Assembly: GCF_004210375.1 (NCBI RefSeq)
Contig: NC_134832.1
Location: 148,859,592 to 148,923,591, forward strand
From: Tachypleus tridentatus
Lineage: Eukaryota; Arthropoda; Merostomata; Xiphosura; Limulidae
Direction: 5' to 3'
Length of the DNA: 64,000 bases
Position 1 is the stretch's first letter; each line of letters opens with the position of its first letter. The position numbers and the translations under genes are program-made. Under the pieces are notes generated by a model. It was not told the DNA's origin and ran no database searches. It saw only the letters and a list, made by a program, of their open reading frames with translations. Shown in pieces: positions 24,574 through 39,300 of the stretch.

Positions 24574-25330
24574 TCAATTGTAGCTCTTGGTTGCTGATTC
24601 TGTAGAGTTTACCAGCTTTACTGACTTGACAATTTCGAAGACACTGTACTTGTCATGCACCAGTTGGTAAGCTTCTGCACTCCGTTGGAGCTCACAGGAT
24701 AACTTATCTAATGTATTAACTCTGAACTGGTTTCTGGCATTCAGATGTTTGTTCTTGCTGACTGGCATCAAAAGCAACTTCATCCTCCGACATTTAACTG
24801 TAGCCATTTCATAATTATCTGGCCAGATAGTTCTTTGGTGATTTTTTTTTCAAACTTATTGAAATAATTTCTAGACTTTTGAATGAGTTTGAAAAAACCA
24901 CCATGGAATCTTATAATAGTCACTATTTCAATATCAATACTCTGTAAGCATTTGTTTGTGACATTAAGTCTCTTCAAAATGTAGCTAAAAAATATGGTCA
25001 AAGTTGGTGATCTCTATCTGAATCTGAGTTTCCCCTTAGTGTTTCAGCCTTGCTTTGAGTCACTGGCTTTTGGGAAATGTCCTCCTCAGTTGTATCAAAG
25101 GCTGGAATTATCTCTTTTGATGGTTTTCTGAAACTGCAGCATGCATTGTCACACACTGAACATTTTGTGATAGATAAAGTTTGATTAAATTAGATTTAGA
25201 TTGTAAATGAGAAGTTAAACACTTTACACCTATTTGCAAACCCAGAAGGAAAATTGTATAACTGTTAAATGGCCCCAAAGAAAGAAGTCTCTTCCAGGCA
25301 CTATTCAGCCACACATGGTTCCCCAATATT
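24574..25330 (-). pseudogene. hAT / ZMYM1-like transposase remnant
   Basis: Two adjoining minus-strand open frames read like the middle of ZMYM1/hAT-type domesticated transposases: 24780-25001 (ILKRLNVTNKCLQSIDIEIV, then GGFFKLIQKSRNYFNKFEKK) followed by 24574-24807 (KNKHLNARNQFRVNTLDKLS, then HDKYSVFEIV). The family pattern is a QRLN.TNK.LQ segment, an RNYF..FE..K segment, then FRVN..LD.....EL. Stops separate them and the open frame upstream (25108-25326) is not clearly related. The catalytic parts are not visible here. I am fairly sure of the family and unsure of the limits. Confidence 0.6.
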
Positions 25331-27398
25331 TAATAAATGTGTTCATCTTGAAGACCTATGATGTTGCTAGCATCATCACAAGAGCACCATCTGCATTTGT
25401 GACATACATATTTATTTTGTGTAGCTGTTTGAAAACAAAAAAACTCACCAGAAGATTTTATTGTCTACTGCAGTTCTGTATTGAGATGAGAAAAAAAAAT
25501 TGTTTAGTGTAATTAGAAAAACAAATTGCTCAGCAAAACAAAATAGAGAAACAAGAACTAGAATATCAGTGGTGGTTTATAAGTTAGAATTGTAACTCTT
25601 AAAATAATTTTGAAAGACTACTTTTTTAAACCATATATACAAAGATTTAATGTTAAAAAACTAGTAAAAAGCATAAATCTTAGCAAAAACGTATTTTATT
25701 AATATAAACAGAATAATATCAGTCAGTTACATTTTTTGTAATGTTCAAACAAAAGTATCAATAAAATAAGAACTTGTACGTTTGTATTTTAATAAACAAA
25801 ATAAAACTGGCATAAAATCCTTAACCCTTCAAACGTGATAAAAAAGATACCTTAGAGAATGATATGGGGTCTTCTACACCCACATCACAATAATTTGTAA
25901 TGCAACAGAAAAATAAGCATTTTAACATAAAATTAATGGTCACAGTTATTACCTCACATATAGGCTGATTCATTATCTTTGCTGCCCTTACTTGATTTGC
26001 AACCCTTACTTTAGCTGCCTTCCTTGCCCAAATTGCCACCCCATTCAAGTTATTGCCCTCACTTGAGCTACCTCCGTTACTCAAGTTGCCATCCCAACAT
26101 ACATTGACATCCAGTGTGTGTGTACATTTTATTACCTAGCTTTCTCACCCAGCTCACAACCTGCTGAATAATAATAACAGGACCTTTCTGAAGATGTAGG
26201 CCTACTGCCACTGGCTAGCACCACAACTGAAGGAAACCATTTGTAGCATGGCTGAGACAATTGAAAAATTATGACAGAAACACTTAGTTTATTTTAGTGG
26301 CACTCTCCAATGCTGTTACAACCAGCAGTATGCTTTACTCAACTTCTCTGTGAATCCTTTATCCTTTTCACATACTGAGGTATACTAGCTTTCTCTGGGC
26401 ATGTCAGAGTTATTAGTCAAAATGCTAGTGCTAGAAAATTTCCCAAGTGTCCAGCTTGAAACCCTTCAACATAGAAAATACTTTGATAATTTGATGCAGT
26501 TTTTAAGTTACTAAGGAAAATGTAACTTACTTGAGTTAAAGATCACTGCTTATATTTTTCTTACACTCTACATCAAGTAGAAATTTTAAAAATTACAGCT
26601 TTTAAGAAGTGTTACCCAATCACAAACAAAATGTATGCATTAATTTGGAGAGAAAATTTCAAATATATTTAAACTAAATGTTTGGATTATGTATTTATGT
26701 GATTAATTGATAAAAGTTTTATGTACTGTCACTAACAAAACCTAACTCGAACTTAAAACTTATTTAACGAGTATCCTGTTGTCTGGTTTTAATTGGAATA
26801 ACGTAAAAGGTAAATATTGTTGCATGCACTTGTTCTAATTAATTTCAAAAGCATACAACAATTGAATAAGCATAATAAAGTAATTTATTAGAAACGTTTG
26901 TTTATTGTAAAATACAAAGTTACACAATGAGTTTCCTGTGCTCTAATTACTGAGTACTTAACTTTTAGCTTTATAAGCCCATTAACTTATTGCTGAGTCA
27001 CCATGAGGGGAAGGGTCTTCATTGAAAGAGATATATTTTAATCTGCATATTGTTTTGAATTCAACATTTTCTTCCTTCCAACACATTTTGCTGTGCACAT
27101 AACAATTTTTAAAGTTGAAAAATGTAAATAGTCTAAACAGACTGCAACCAGCAAAAATTCCCTGATATTTAATCCCAGTACATCTTTAGCACAATGGAAT
27201 GAGACATCACCATAGTGGATGCAAGTCGAGCTAAGCGGCACTAATGTGACCCTAAACTAGTGGATGCAAGCCAAATTAACTGGTGTTAGTTTATTGCTAA
27301 AGCTATGTCACATTCCATGAATTATTCACATAATGTTTCCTGAAGTAAGAATATTTCAAGTACATAAAAACAACAACAACAGTTAATATCACATTGAA
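25331..27398. other. Downstream flank of PEBP, nothing firm
   Basis: AT-rich. The part near 25970-26095 is a degenerate short-period repeat around cttacttgatttgcaaccct. The part nearest 27398 should include the PEBP 3' UTR. The phrase agtggatgcaag occurs twice, near 27210 and 27260. No gene recognised. Confidence 0.45.
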
Positions 27399-30300
27399 TT
27401 AGTTGCTAAGCTGTTCATACAGTTTGGGAACATATTCATCCCACTGAGCCTGGTAGAAATTTCCTGCCCATGGATCCCCCAACCTGTATTTAGCAGCAAA
27501 ATCTTGAATTTTGAAATTGCCTCTGTGGTGGCCAGATGTGTTGGTAAGTCTTTTTTCTGTGGGGTTCAAGCATTCTGGTTGCTTATATACTACAAACACA
27601 TAACGATGTAGTCCTGGAAAAGGAATTCAAGTATTTGAGTTTGACCGTTATTCAAAATTCACACTTATATTAAATTTTAAATGGAAAAACTTAACAGTTT
27701 TATTCTCATTTAAACAACAGATGTTATCGCTATTACCTCCTGGGATTTTAAGTGGAACAGAATGGGTTGAAAGTAAATAAGCCCTCTTTCTAATTGTGAT
27801 AAAAGGCTAAACCTGTTACCAATGCTACCTTTTTTACAAAGAAATTGCCTGGTAATCAATTACATGGCTAGATCAAGTTTATCAAGTCAGACTTCAAGGG
27901 GTTTTACTTAAGTATCAATTTGGAATGCCCAATGACGAATTAGCCTGCAGCCTATCCATTAATGTGACAAAATTAGTTGCTTACATCAACTGATACAAGA
28001 GATTAATACACTGACTGGTAAATTACTTTAGCCACATATACAATCAATTTGTCACACCATAATCTTTAAAATTATGACAAACTAATGATTCATTAGTTAC
28101 TGAGGTTTGATGATGCAAAATTCAAGTAAAATGCAATTTATTATCTTGTGAATAATAGGATAAATAAGTAGTGAAATATGGGGTAAAAGGTTAGACTAAC
28201 TTAAAGTTTCATAAGTTTTACTAGCAAAGTTAATATAATCCAAGAAAATGGAATATATTAACTTTCACTCAAAAAAACAAACTAATAGGTCTCTCGGCTT
28301 CTGTAAGAATCTGACCCTTTCCAATTAAATCTCAAATGATATCTGTCAATATGACAATCACAGTACTAAATAAGTACTGTCAGTTAGGTAGTACTGATGT
28401 ACTTGACAGGTGTTCACCACTGAAAGAAATAACTAGGAAGTACATCAGGGATAGTGCAAGTGTCTCAACAAAATAATCATGCTTACAAAAATAAAGTTGG
28501 TAACAGAGGAAGAACATTCAGAAATCTCTTTAAAAACCCTCTCAGAATAGATGTAGTATAAATGCAGTGCAAGGAATAAAACATACAACCTTGGATATAG
28601 AAGAAAATTTCTGTACTGCAGAAATGTCCTCCGGTATCTCACCTGTTCCTTTTGGAGGAGCTGAGCCAATATATTCCGATAATACTTCTCCTTTACAGAT
28701 GTCCTTTCCTGGAATATTCACAATCAACCAATGATGCCATTCACGGAACTTAGAGTTTTGCCTGCTTGGAGCATCTGGATCTGAAAAAATAATCTTGAGT
28801 ATTGAGTTAGAACACAACATTTTAACATGGAAAGAATTATTACCAATCACTTTTAATTAAAGGATTACAGGAAACATTAAACCTAACTGGTTTACAAAGA
28901 ATATAAATTAGAAAGTTAGAGATAATTAAAGACCATAAGTTTAAGAGGATTAAACTCACAGGTAGGGAGGAAAAATTACAGAACTATAGGAAAGCAAACT
29001 ATCAGGTTAAAAAGAAATTAGGAAATCAAAAACAGTATATGAAATAGCCAATTAGTTGCAGAAAATGAACATACCATGCATTACAACATTTTTCTATTAA
29101 TACAGTATTTATTCTGAATTTCACTTATTCTGTGTATGTGCAGGTTCAACATAAAAGTGGTAAAACAATTGAGTTAATTTTATTATCTTTGCTCCTTTGT
29201 AATTTTAAAGTAGACAGAACCTGTTCTGCCCAAAGAGTGTAGATACTGCAATACTGCATGTTGTACAAGGATGTCCATCAACAACAGTTCAGGTAAATAC
29301 CTTAAAGTTACGGCATTACCAACCACGTGGACAGCACTAGTCGCTGTTAATAAACAAAACTGAAGAGTCCAATGCTGAATTTAGTTTGATCAGTTGACAA
29401 TTTAGAGATCCTGTAAAAGTGATCATTTCATATAAGTGTGCATTTTCTTATAACAAAGCCACACTTTGCTATCTGCTGAATCCACCAAGGGGAATTGAAC
29501 CCCTATTTCATACAAGTAAAGCAGGTATGTGTACTGTGTTCATTTATGTGTGTTTCACTTTGTGCCCAGGCTCCATCTTTCATGGTTCATTTACTAAGCA
29601 TTACTTTGTATCAAATATCCTGATTAAATCTCCTGTTATTAAGTGAATCTATCCTATTGCTTTCAAGTTAATTCAGTTTTACCTAAATATAACAAAGTTG
29701 ACAGAAAGGAGAAAATGTTGATGCTGTAACAACTGGATATCTTATTTGAAGTTTTCTACTTTGTTTATCCTTTACTTCAACTTGTGTCATTAAGTTTAAA
29801 AAAACTTCATGGATAAGGAAAACACATTTTCCAGAAATTGAAGGATTTACAACCAAGAAAGAGAGATGGTCAATGAAGGGATACAGTTTATCATGCATAG
29901 AACACATCTTATTCTGACTACTGTCTCTTCTGTGAAGGTCCATGAATTCTTTCTTATTGCCGTCAGACTGAGGAAGGAGAACAGGCAGAATTTTGTGCAG
30001 TTTGGATATTTGATTGAGTTCTCTTGTTCATCAAACTCAGTGTACAGTCCAAGGAAGGCAGGTGAACTAGTGGGCACTGACTGGTGAAGTAAGTGGACCA
30101 CAAGGCATAGGTTAGCCTCTTCATGTTGGGAGGTATGCTTCCAAAACAACCATAGATCACAGTGACGTTTGGGATCAAGCAGAGGCAATGGAAAATCTGC
30201 CAAGTGCATCCTGCCACCTTAGAGTATCAGAATCTTGAATATGCTCATCACACTGCAGCCCTGACATTTAGGATGTCTCAGCTTAGTGTTTGGAATGAGT

Positions 30301-33300
30301 CTATGGGTAAAAAAGGATATACAGATGTCTCCTCTAATGCTTCAGAGTACAGCCAATGAAGTTCTAAACCACTTAATTACCTTGAGGTGTCACTGTCTGG
30401 AATGAACAAACTCATGGGAAGACAGTACAATGACTGATCTGAATTTGTATGTTTCAATGCTTCACTTGATCAAGGAAGAACATGCTAAAAACAGTTATCT
30501 GGATGCTTATGATGAGTTAGATATGGAGACAAGAGAGCTCTGACAATTGCCTGAGCCACTATTAGCACCCTCCAGATTGCTGTAGGTTTGGATTATACCT
30601 GATCATACAGGGTTAGGACAGCCACCAATTGTAGGACCACTGTCTGCAAAAAGGATAAACCCTTATATTTCAAGCTATCGAGTGATATTTACAATATGAT
30701 GTATACACCACATTGTGTGATTTCACATGATTACAAAGCTACAATAGCTCATGTTTTTAGATGCAATTCCCAGTATATCTAAATCCTACAACTGAAGATG
30801 ATAGGTACAAATCAAAAACTCAGCTGAAAAGGACATTGTGACCCTTTCTTTAGCTGTCACCTAACAGTGTACTCACTACATATAGAAGTACCACTCAATT
30901 ATCTTACGTTGTGATGATTTGTCAATCCTAAAAGTAATAGGACTGAAAAAGATTTGCAACCCTAACTTTGCAAGCTATCAAGCAGAGTTTCACTATAAGA
31001 GATATCCTTAGGTTATTTTATATCTTTTTAATTAACACAGGTTAAAGATTTTCCCGTGTAACTAATGACTAGAAATTCAAAAACTCAAACCAAAAGGTTC
31101 TCTGCATCATTTGCTATCCAAGTTACCAAGTGCTTTTTCCAAGGTAGAACATTTCACTTCTCTGATCTAGCTGGGCAGTGAAAATACCATGAAGAATGTC
31201 ACATATTCCTTCTAAATCTGTTCCAGTACACCCAAAGTTTCTCCACATGTAGTGTTGAATTTTATTAACATACTAATAGCATGAACATTAGTCCTTACAC
31301 GTACTTTTGGCTTTAAAGTCTGCGTTTAACTTAATTCTGTCAATGATTACTTATTTCATAATGCTTGAAAATATTATGTTAATGTGTTCTAATTCATATT
31401 TAGCTAAAAACTGTTTCTTAATTTTTCTGGGGTTTCATTTTTGCATTTGCTTTAGAAAGGATGCGATTAAGATGTTTCTTTTTCCAGTTAATTTCTATTT
31501 TGATTTTATTTCAGTGGAAAAATAATTAAAATAAATTATCATTCTTAAAGTGTTCTGCTACAGTTCACTATTTTTTTGTGGGAAACGGTCCATTACTCCC
31601 TCGTTAATGCCAAAGGGTCAGCTATATGTGTTTTAATTCTGTTGTATGAAAGTTCTATTTCTGTATTATATGTAGTTTCATTGTTTAAAGTTTTCAAAGT
31701 TTGATACGTAGTTTATCTGTTTTAAAGTTAATTTATACTCCGTTTCCCTTGTTGTGAAATCTGTGATGCATCCAGGCATTAAAACAGATTATGAATCTGG
31801 GAAACAATGTTCCCAATGACTTTGAAAAAATACTGTATTATATCTGAAAAAAAATAACACCAGTTAGTTGGTTGGAAAACAGGATCTGGAGCTGAAAGAA
31901 AGTAAAGTAGAAAGTAGTTAGAATATTAAGCAAAGAAAATTTCCTGATTAAATAATTTTAAAATCACCTTAAATTCTACAGAGTGATACTGAAACTTACC
32001 AGTCATACAGAGGGTGTAAAAAGCATCAGCCTCATATGGGTAATTGATGTAAGTTGGTGGGTCTTTAACTTGGGTTGGAGTTAGCTCGTTTCCCAAATTC
32101 ACCTCACAGTCACCATATTTTACCTGTAGGGGAGAATGAAATTAGAATAATGACTAAATGATTACATTACTAAACAGGTTGAGAAAAATATTGGAATACA
32201 AAAATATCTTGAAAAGTTGAAAACTGTTGTTATTATTACACCAACATGTTAAGTAAATATTTTCATATCCATGCAAATTAAAGTATTCTTGATTAAGTTA
32301 TAAAAATCACTAATTTAAAACTCAGGGAAAAAGTTAAAGACTGAAAAAAAAAGAAAAATAAATTTATGTGCAATAATACAACCAATTTACCAGCAGTGAA
32401 GCCTCTAACATAAATTTAAATACAAACTTAAGGTAATTCTGAACCTTACAGTATCCAAATCAAAAACAACCTTTAACAGTATATACAAAGAATTGAATTC
32501 AATTTTCTGTTAATTTCATGCTAACCCTGTTAATCTTGTACAGGGTTAACCCACTAGACTGGCCCTGTATCTGAGAATAAATTTTAATTATAATTCTATA
32601 ATTCTGAAAAGTCTCAAACCACAGGTGATCTGTAACTTTTCTTAATTTCAGATACGTGACTGATTACGGTGCTGTCAGAGCACAATGAGGTTCAGCTAAT
32701 TCTGGTGTTTGGCAGGGAAGTTTACTGCCAAATTTAATGCATTTTATCCATACAGAGAGAGAGGAAAATAAACCTTCTTTATTGTGCTGTTGAGAAGTTG
32801 CTAGAGAAATTTCAGGAACTGTCAGTGTAGACTTCTGGCAAATCTTGTAAACATGCTTTACAATATTCAAAGAGAATATAAATCATGTCTTCAATGTTAT
32901 TTTAAATTACAAAGACTGCATGTGGAACACATTCTGTGAAGATTGTTGTTTCACTATCCTGTATTTGATAGTTATTATCCTCTATGTTACTCACTCAGTA
33001 ACATAGAGTCAAATCAACAGTAACAATTCTCCACCATCAAATATGTAATACCATGTTAAATGGCACTCTGTAAAAGGTTGCAGTGTTCTAACTTTGACCT
33101 TTAGGTCAATGTACGTAGGATTAATGTCACGTTAACCCTGTTAATCTCATGACCAAAATTTATTCCACATTATTTTTTAGAGATAATTCAAGATATTTCC
33201 AAGAATTAGGTTCTGAATATAAATAATCCTTGGAAGGATGCCGTTGATCTACCGTTTATCAGCTTTACTTGCTTTTCATCATGTTTAACTACTTTGAAAC

Positions 33301-36300
33301 TGATTACTATGCTTAAATGCAATATTTAAAAAACAAACTTAACAAAAACCTATGAGAAACTACTTTGTCAATTATATAAACTCCAGTTTTCTCCACTGGT
33401 GAAGTTTCACAAACAAGTTCTCATCTGGAGTTATCTAGTTGGCATGTACTACCAAAGACAATCATGGATTCTGTAAAACACATCATTGGTTTTTTTTTAG
33501 TAAAACACATGGTTTCTCCCAAATCTTTCTCATCATTTCTTATGGAAGGAATTTTTCAGTCATATCATGCCACATAAAAGGAATCCAGTCTCATTAACAT
33601 TACCATAATAGCATCTTTTTATTTTATGGTTAGCTGATCTAATTCTTTCTCAAGTATAGTCATGTATGACATTAATAGTGTTCTTTAATTGCTTCATACT
33701 CCTCTAAGTGACTCTTCTTCAGACAGAGTACAACAGGTCCATTGTTACTTCAGGTCCTCTTCAGATCAGTGTAGTAACTGCAAAAGATTCTACCTCTCCC
33801 CCCCACACACACACACACACAGAGTATTTGGATTCCATGCATTTATTCCCTTTCTTATTAATTTAAGTCTGTCAGGTTCTTAACCCCCCCCTTTTATCAA
33901 TTGCAATGGTACATTTGCACTACTGATCATCAACATAACTGACTATGGTGCATTTACAATATCTTCTTGTACTACTGAAAGATAGCTCATCAATATTGGT
34001 TGGAGATATTATCCCATCTTCTGCAATACTCATCCACATATAGGGTTAATTGACTTAACAGTGTGTGTGGCTATATCCTTCCATCATGCCAATAGATTAT
34101 AAAACAAGGGCTACTGTTTTGTTTTTTTAGTTGTTTTTTAATCTCAAGGACCTGATGGATATCTGTAAACAAGTCTGATTCAAAGTTCCATCTCTTAGAC
34201 AAGTGAAGTTCCATGAGCCAGCAAATCTTAAAATAAATTTGTCAATTTTTTTTTTGTGTGCAAGTTTTTACTTCCTGGTTAAAAACAGACTATGGTTCTG
34301 GCTGTTTCATAAAATTGTACATCACAACCATAATGTATTTATTCCAGATGTTATTCACAACACTGCTGGAGCTATCCATTCAATTTCTTTCATGGACTTT
34401 TTCACGACACATTTTACCCCAATTGTTCACAAACTCCTGGCATCTAACTGAACAGAATCTCTCATACTTGCTTCAAGTGTATTATTAGCATACATATCCA
34501 GTCATTTAAAAATGGAATATATCAGAATATAGAGAGTGTAGAAATAAAAATACAAACTCTAACCACTGTTTCTGTATTCTGGTATGCAATAACATCCAAC
34601 AAAATAAAGCATACCATAAGCAAATCACACTCTGCTAAATTAATCTATTTTTAGGGAGTATGGAATGACTGCTTACCACGGGGTTCTTTTTCTGCACTAT
34701 TCTTGGACTCTTAAAGAATTGTTTGTTTTTTCACAGCTTCTGCATCAGTGATGGTTCACATCACTTCTGAATGGCACATTTTGGAATATACCATTATACT
34801 TTAGGTTAGCATTGTTTTATATCTTGTGCTCCCTTCTTCCATTTATTCTCTATGTTAAATACAAGGTGTTCAGGATAACATGTCAGTTTTTTCATGGTTC
34901 TATCTGGGAAGGTGAATTATGTTAAAAAATATATTCCTGAAGTTTATTGGGCTATTTGACCTTATAGAATGTATAAATTCACTACACATTTTAATGTTGT
35001 CTAATTTGTCACAAATATAAACTTTTATCCATATAAGTAATGATGGAAATAACTGAGAACTCAAACAACATTCAGTAGTTCTTTTCCTGTTATACAGTAC
35101 CTCATTTCTGTAACATTCATTGCCTAGTTATAGTAAATAATCAGTACTGTACTTGTGATAACACTGCTCCTACTGCAAAACCACTAGCATCTATTTAAAG
35201 AGACTGGATCTTCAAGATTAATGTTTGCTAATACAGGTACAGTGATTAATTCTTTCATTCGGCTGTTAAATGTTTGTTCATAATCTGTTTTCCAGAAAAA
35301 AAAGACAGTATTTCATGTAATTCTTTTAGATGACAATATATGTCAAAGAACATTTTTACAAAATGACAACAATAAAAGCATAATTCAAGAAATCCTGTTA
35401 CTTCCCATGAGTCCTTCATGTTTACCAATTCTGAAGAGATTCAATTGTACATGGTTCTGTTGAAACTCTCATTCTTCTGACTAAAAGGAAACTCATTTGT
35501 TGATGGAACAATTCCCACTTTGAGTTTCAGCTCAAGATTATTTCCTCAACTGATAAAGAATTGTCACAGTCCATCATATTCATTATCACATTTCTTCCTG
35601 TGTGCAATTATATCATCCAACAAGACAAATATGACTTTACAAGGTAGTTCATAGAAAACATACTTCACTGGATATTGAAATATATGAAATACAGCAAGTG
35701 TGTTGTAGAATCCAATGCACAACAAGTTGGCACAATCTAGTAAAGGTTCTCTTCTCATTACTTGTACTTGCTGATATCCACTCTTCTGGTTCAATGTTGA
35801 AAACCATTTTGATCCAGACAAAACATCCAAAGTAGAATTGATCATGACAGTGGATAGTTATTCTTCTTTGAAACTTTCACTTCTTGGTAGTCCTTGCAGA
35901 ACACTGTGAATCTTTGTTCACAAATACTTAAATTGATGACCAATGACTAGTACTCAGTTCTATCACTCCTAGTTCCTTCATGTCTTTTACCTCATTCAAA
36001 GTTTCAGCCTGTTTTGTAAATTGAAGTTATCTGGCTAACATATTTAAGCTAAATCTCCTGTATAAATCCTACAATATATTTTATATATTCTGATGAAATC
36101 TGCTGGAAAGTGTATCTTGACAGTCTGTGAGCAAGTCAAGTAATCTCTGGCACTGATCAGTTGTAAGACGTCCACAGTGACAGCGATACAGCTCTTGTAA
36201 GAGAGATGCAAAGCTGTCCTTAAGTGAAGATTTGATATCAAATTTCCTGCATTTCACAAAGCTAACTACTCCTTATGCTCCTTGATTGATAAAGAGATGT

Positions 36301-39300
36301 TTAGTTTTACATCTTACAATGTTCCATCCACACTTGACTTAAATTTTATGGTTTATTGTGTTCATTACCTTAATGATGATGTCTACTTTAGATCCATGAG
36401 AGTTCTTCCAATCATTAATTCCTCAGGACATACTAGAGTGTTTATTTACACAATAACCCAGCCATAGGTGTAAATTAATTTCTAATACTTCCTAGTACAA
36501 ATTTTCCACTTATTGATGTAAGATAGCTGTCCTATTTCTCACCAGATGTTCAGCCTCTAATGTTGCAACTGTCAGGTGGTGCACAGGTTTTCCTGATCAC
36601 AGACTAAAGCTACTTAGAGTATGTTTAACATCGTATCTTTTCTCCACATGGAATCAGTTCCCAATATACATTATTCTCCCATGTCAATTACCTACACATC
36701 ATGCCTCTTACATGAAGGGAAATATCCAATGTTCCTCTTGTTGGAGCTTTATACACACTTGCTGTTTATATCAATCCTTTGTCTTTTCTTCTTGATACAA
36801 TTTCCCATTTTGTATCACTAAACTGGGTTGAACAATCACAACTACAGACCAGTGTTAATCAACACATTTTTTTTATCTGGGATGGAGTATCCTTATCTTA
36901 ACTTTACCCCATAAGTGCAGCTACTATCTATTTTCCCAATGTCTGGTAATGTTTGATCCTTTGACTCCAATGGACTCAAAGAGACCTCCTTAAAGTGCTT
37001 GTCACCTTGGTGTATTATAACTTGTTGATTACTTACAGACTAGGCTATAACAGCCTTGTATCCAACATCCTTTGGGAACAGTTTTTATTCCTTACAATCT
37101 TCTCTTCTGCTGTTCTGGGTTCCATGAATAGTGTTCACACTTTGTGTTCTTCTAGACTACCAGTGTGTGTGTGTGTGTGTGAACTGTAATGGAGTCAAGC
37201 TGGAGAGCTTCCTTGCTAACTTATAAAATGTCCTCACTAATCCATCACTAACAACACTATGAATAACATACTGACTCAATCACAGATAAACAGACTTATT
37301 TCTCTTACTTTCCAACTCACTAACTAAACTAATTAACTCACTACTTCACTAATTGATTCACCAGTTCACTTATTAGTTATTGACTTACTGCAACACATTA
37401 TTAATATCTAATCCAGTGGATGAAGTTTCTAGATTATATCATCATTGTGATTAGTTTCTTCAATCTAAGAAAATGAGTTATATATAAATTAAGATATTAA
37501 AAATGAAGCTTAAAAACAACAAATTCAAAATATAATTATTGCTGCCAATAAAACCTAATTATGTAGTGTTCAGAAACATATGATAAAATGTGATTATTTC
37601 ATATTAAAAAAATAAATAACTAACAAAGTATTTTAAACCTAACAAAAAACATTATTCTGAAAGCAGCATTCATATACTTGTAGTCCTTGAAAATCTTGAA
37701 GTAACACAAAAAAAAATAAAACTAGACAACAGAGACAGATACTTGTACTGAGACCAAATTCATCAAAACACGTTTTACTTGTTTCATGGGGAAATCCTGA
37801 CTATACTTCCTGTTATGATGGTATATTGCAGTTTCATCAGTCTCAAACAAAGGTATGTTATCTCATTACAATCACAAGACATTTTTAATGAAATGATAAA
37901 AAAAGTGAACTCATGGTATTTTTAATGGACTAAGGTGTCTTTTTTTTAATGTATAAATCAAAGTTTTCTGTATTATTTTGTGAGGAGTACTTTTTTCCTC
38001 CTACTGTTTGCATCACAAAAATAACTTTCAAATGTTATAGTGTCTTTTGAAAATACATGCAAGAAATATTGATAAGAAACATACATTATATGTATAACTA
38101 CTGCAAGACTTTCTATATACTTCTAACCTTCAGACTAACGTAGTCAGATAATTCAACTCATGACAACATAGTAAATACAAAGTGTAGTTACATGGCATCA
38201 GACAATAACAATAAATTAAACAGAAATGAATAAAGTTTAGGAAATAATGAAATTTATTGTACTGCTACAGTTTCTGTATTTAAATTTACAGTTCAATTTA
38301 TTCCATACTACATCAGATTTTATTCAAAAATATTTAAGTTATGTTTGAATTACCTTACATACATTTTACACAATTCAGAAACATTCCCGAGTTTGTATAC
38401 AAATGTGCATAGATGAGTGTGGTTTATTGATTTGTTTAACTTGTTTCTATGGTAATCTTGTAGAAAACAGACATTTATACAGTGAATGAAAATCAATAAG
38501 TAAGACTAGCTATTCTTTAAAACAGCAGTAAAAAAGATATATAGAACAGTGTTATTAACTTCTTCAGATATCCAAAATTTTAACATATGATTAACACAGG
38601 ACAAGTTAACCCATATAATGTGAAACAACACAAATTTTATAGTATCTCCACCTGTGTACATACCATTATCTAAAGTTCAGAATGCATAGTTTTTAAAATT
38701 CAGAGCTTTAAATAAACATGTTTTAACAACAAACAACTAGTTAGTAAGGACCTACATAGAGTGGATTTAACCTACTTTATGTTTATGAAAAAATTAAACA
38801 TTTCTGCAATTTGTGTAAACAGAAGTTTTCTAAACAAAACCTCTAGAAACTTGGCAATTGTCTGTTTGAAATTTAGTAACCTTAAGAAAACAAAACTAAA
38901 AAATCTAAATACAAACAATAATGGAAGCAACAAGATGCCTTTTGCTGAAAACAATATTTAATAAGACTGCCATTAGTTGTTACATGTTTTTCAACGTTCA
39001 CATAAGAAGAAACATACAGGCTGCAAAAATTAGTTTCTCTTTTGTATTTAAACGTAGTCTTTTTAAATGAATTGGAAATTTAGAAATGTTTGTGGATTCA
39101 AATGGAATTGTAGAACCTAATTCTACAAGATTCTGTAAACCCAGTTCTTTAGAAAAACCATATTCTGTGGTATTTGAAGAAGTTCAGCAAGATTTCTAAA
39201 AACCATACATATACATCCACAAAACTAACGAGCAATTACTTTTCTTTCTCTAATTAAAAACTCAATGTTTATCAAGTCATTCCTTTATACACCAAGGATT

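Noticed and set aside
29847-30217. Overlapping minus-strand ORFs of 120, 86 and 84 codons
   Set aside because: They overlap in different frames, none continues into a recognisable domain, and the opposite strand next to them looks more coding-like.
33804-33823. CA repeat as a possible Z-DNA or regulatory element
   Set aside because: Short, intronic and common; nothing supports a role.
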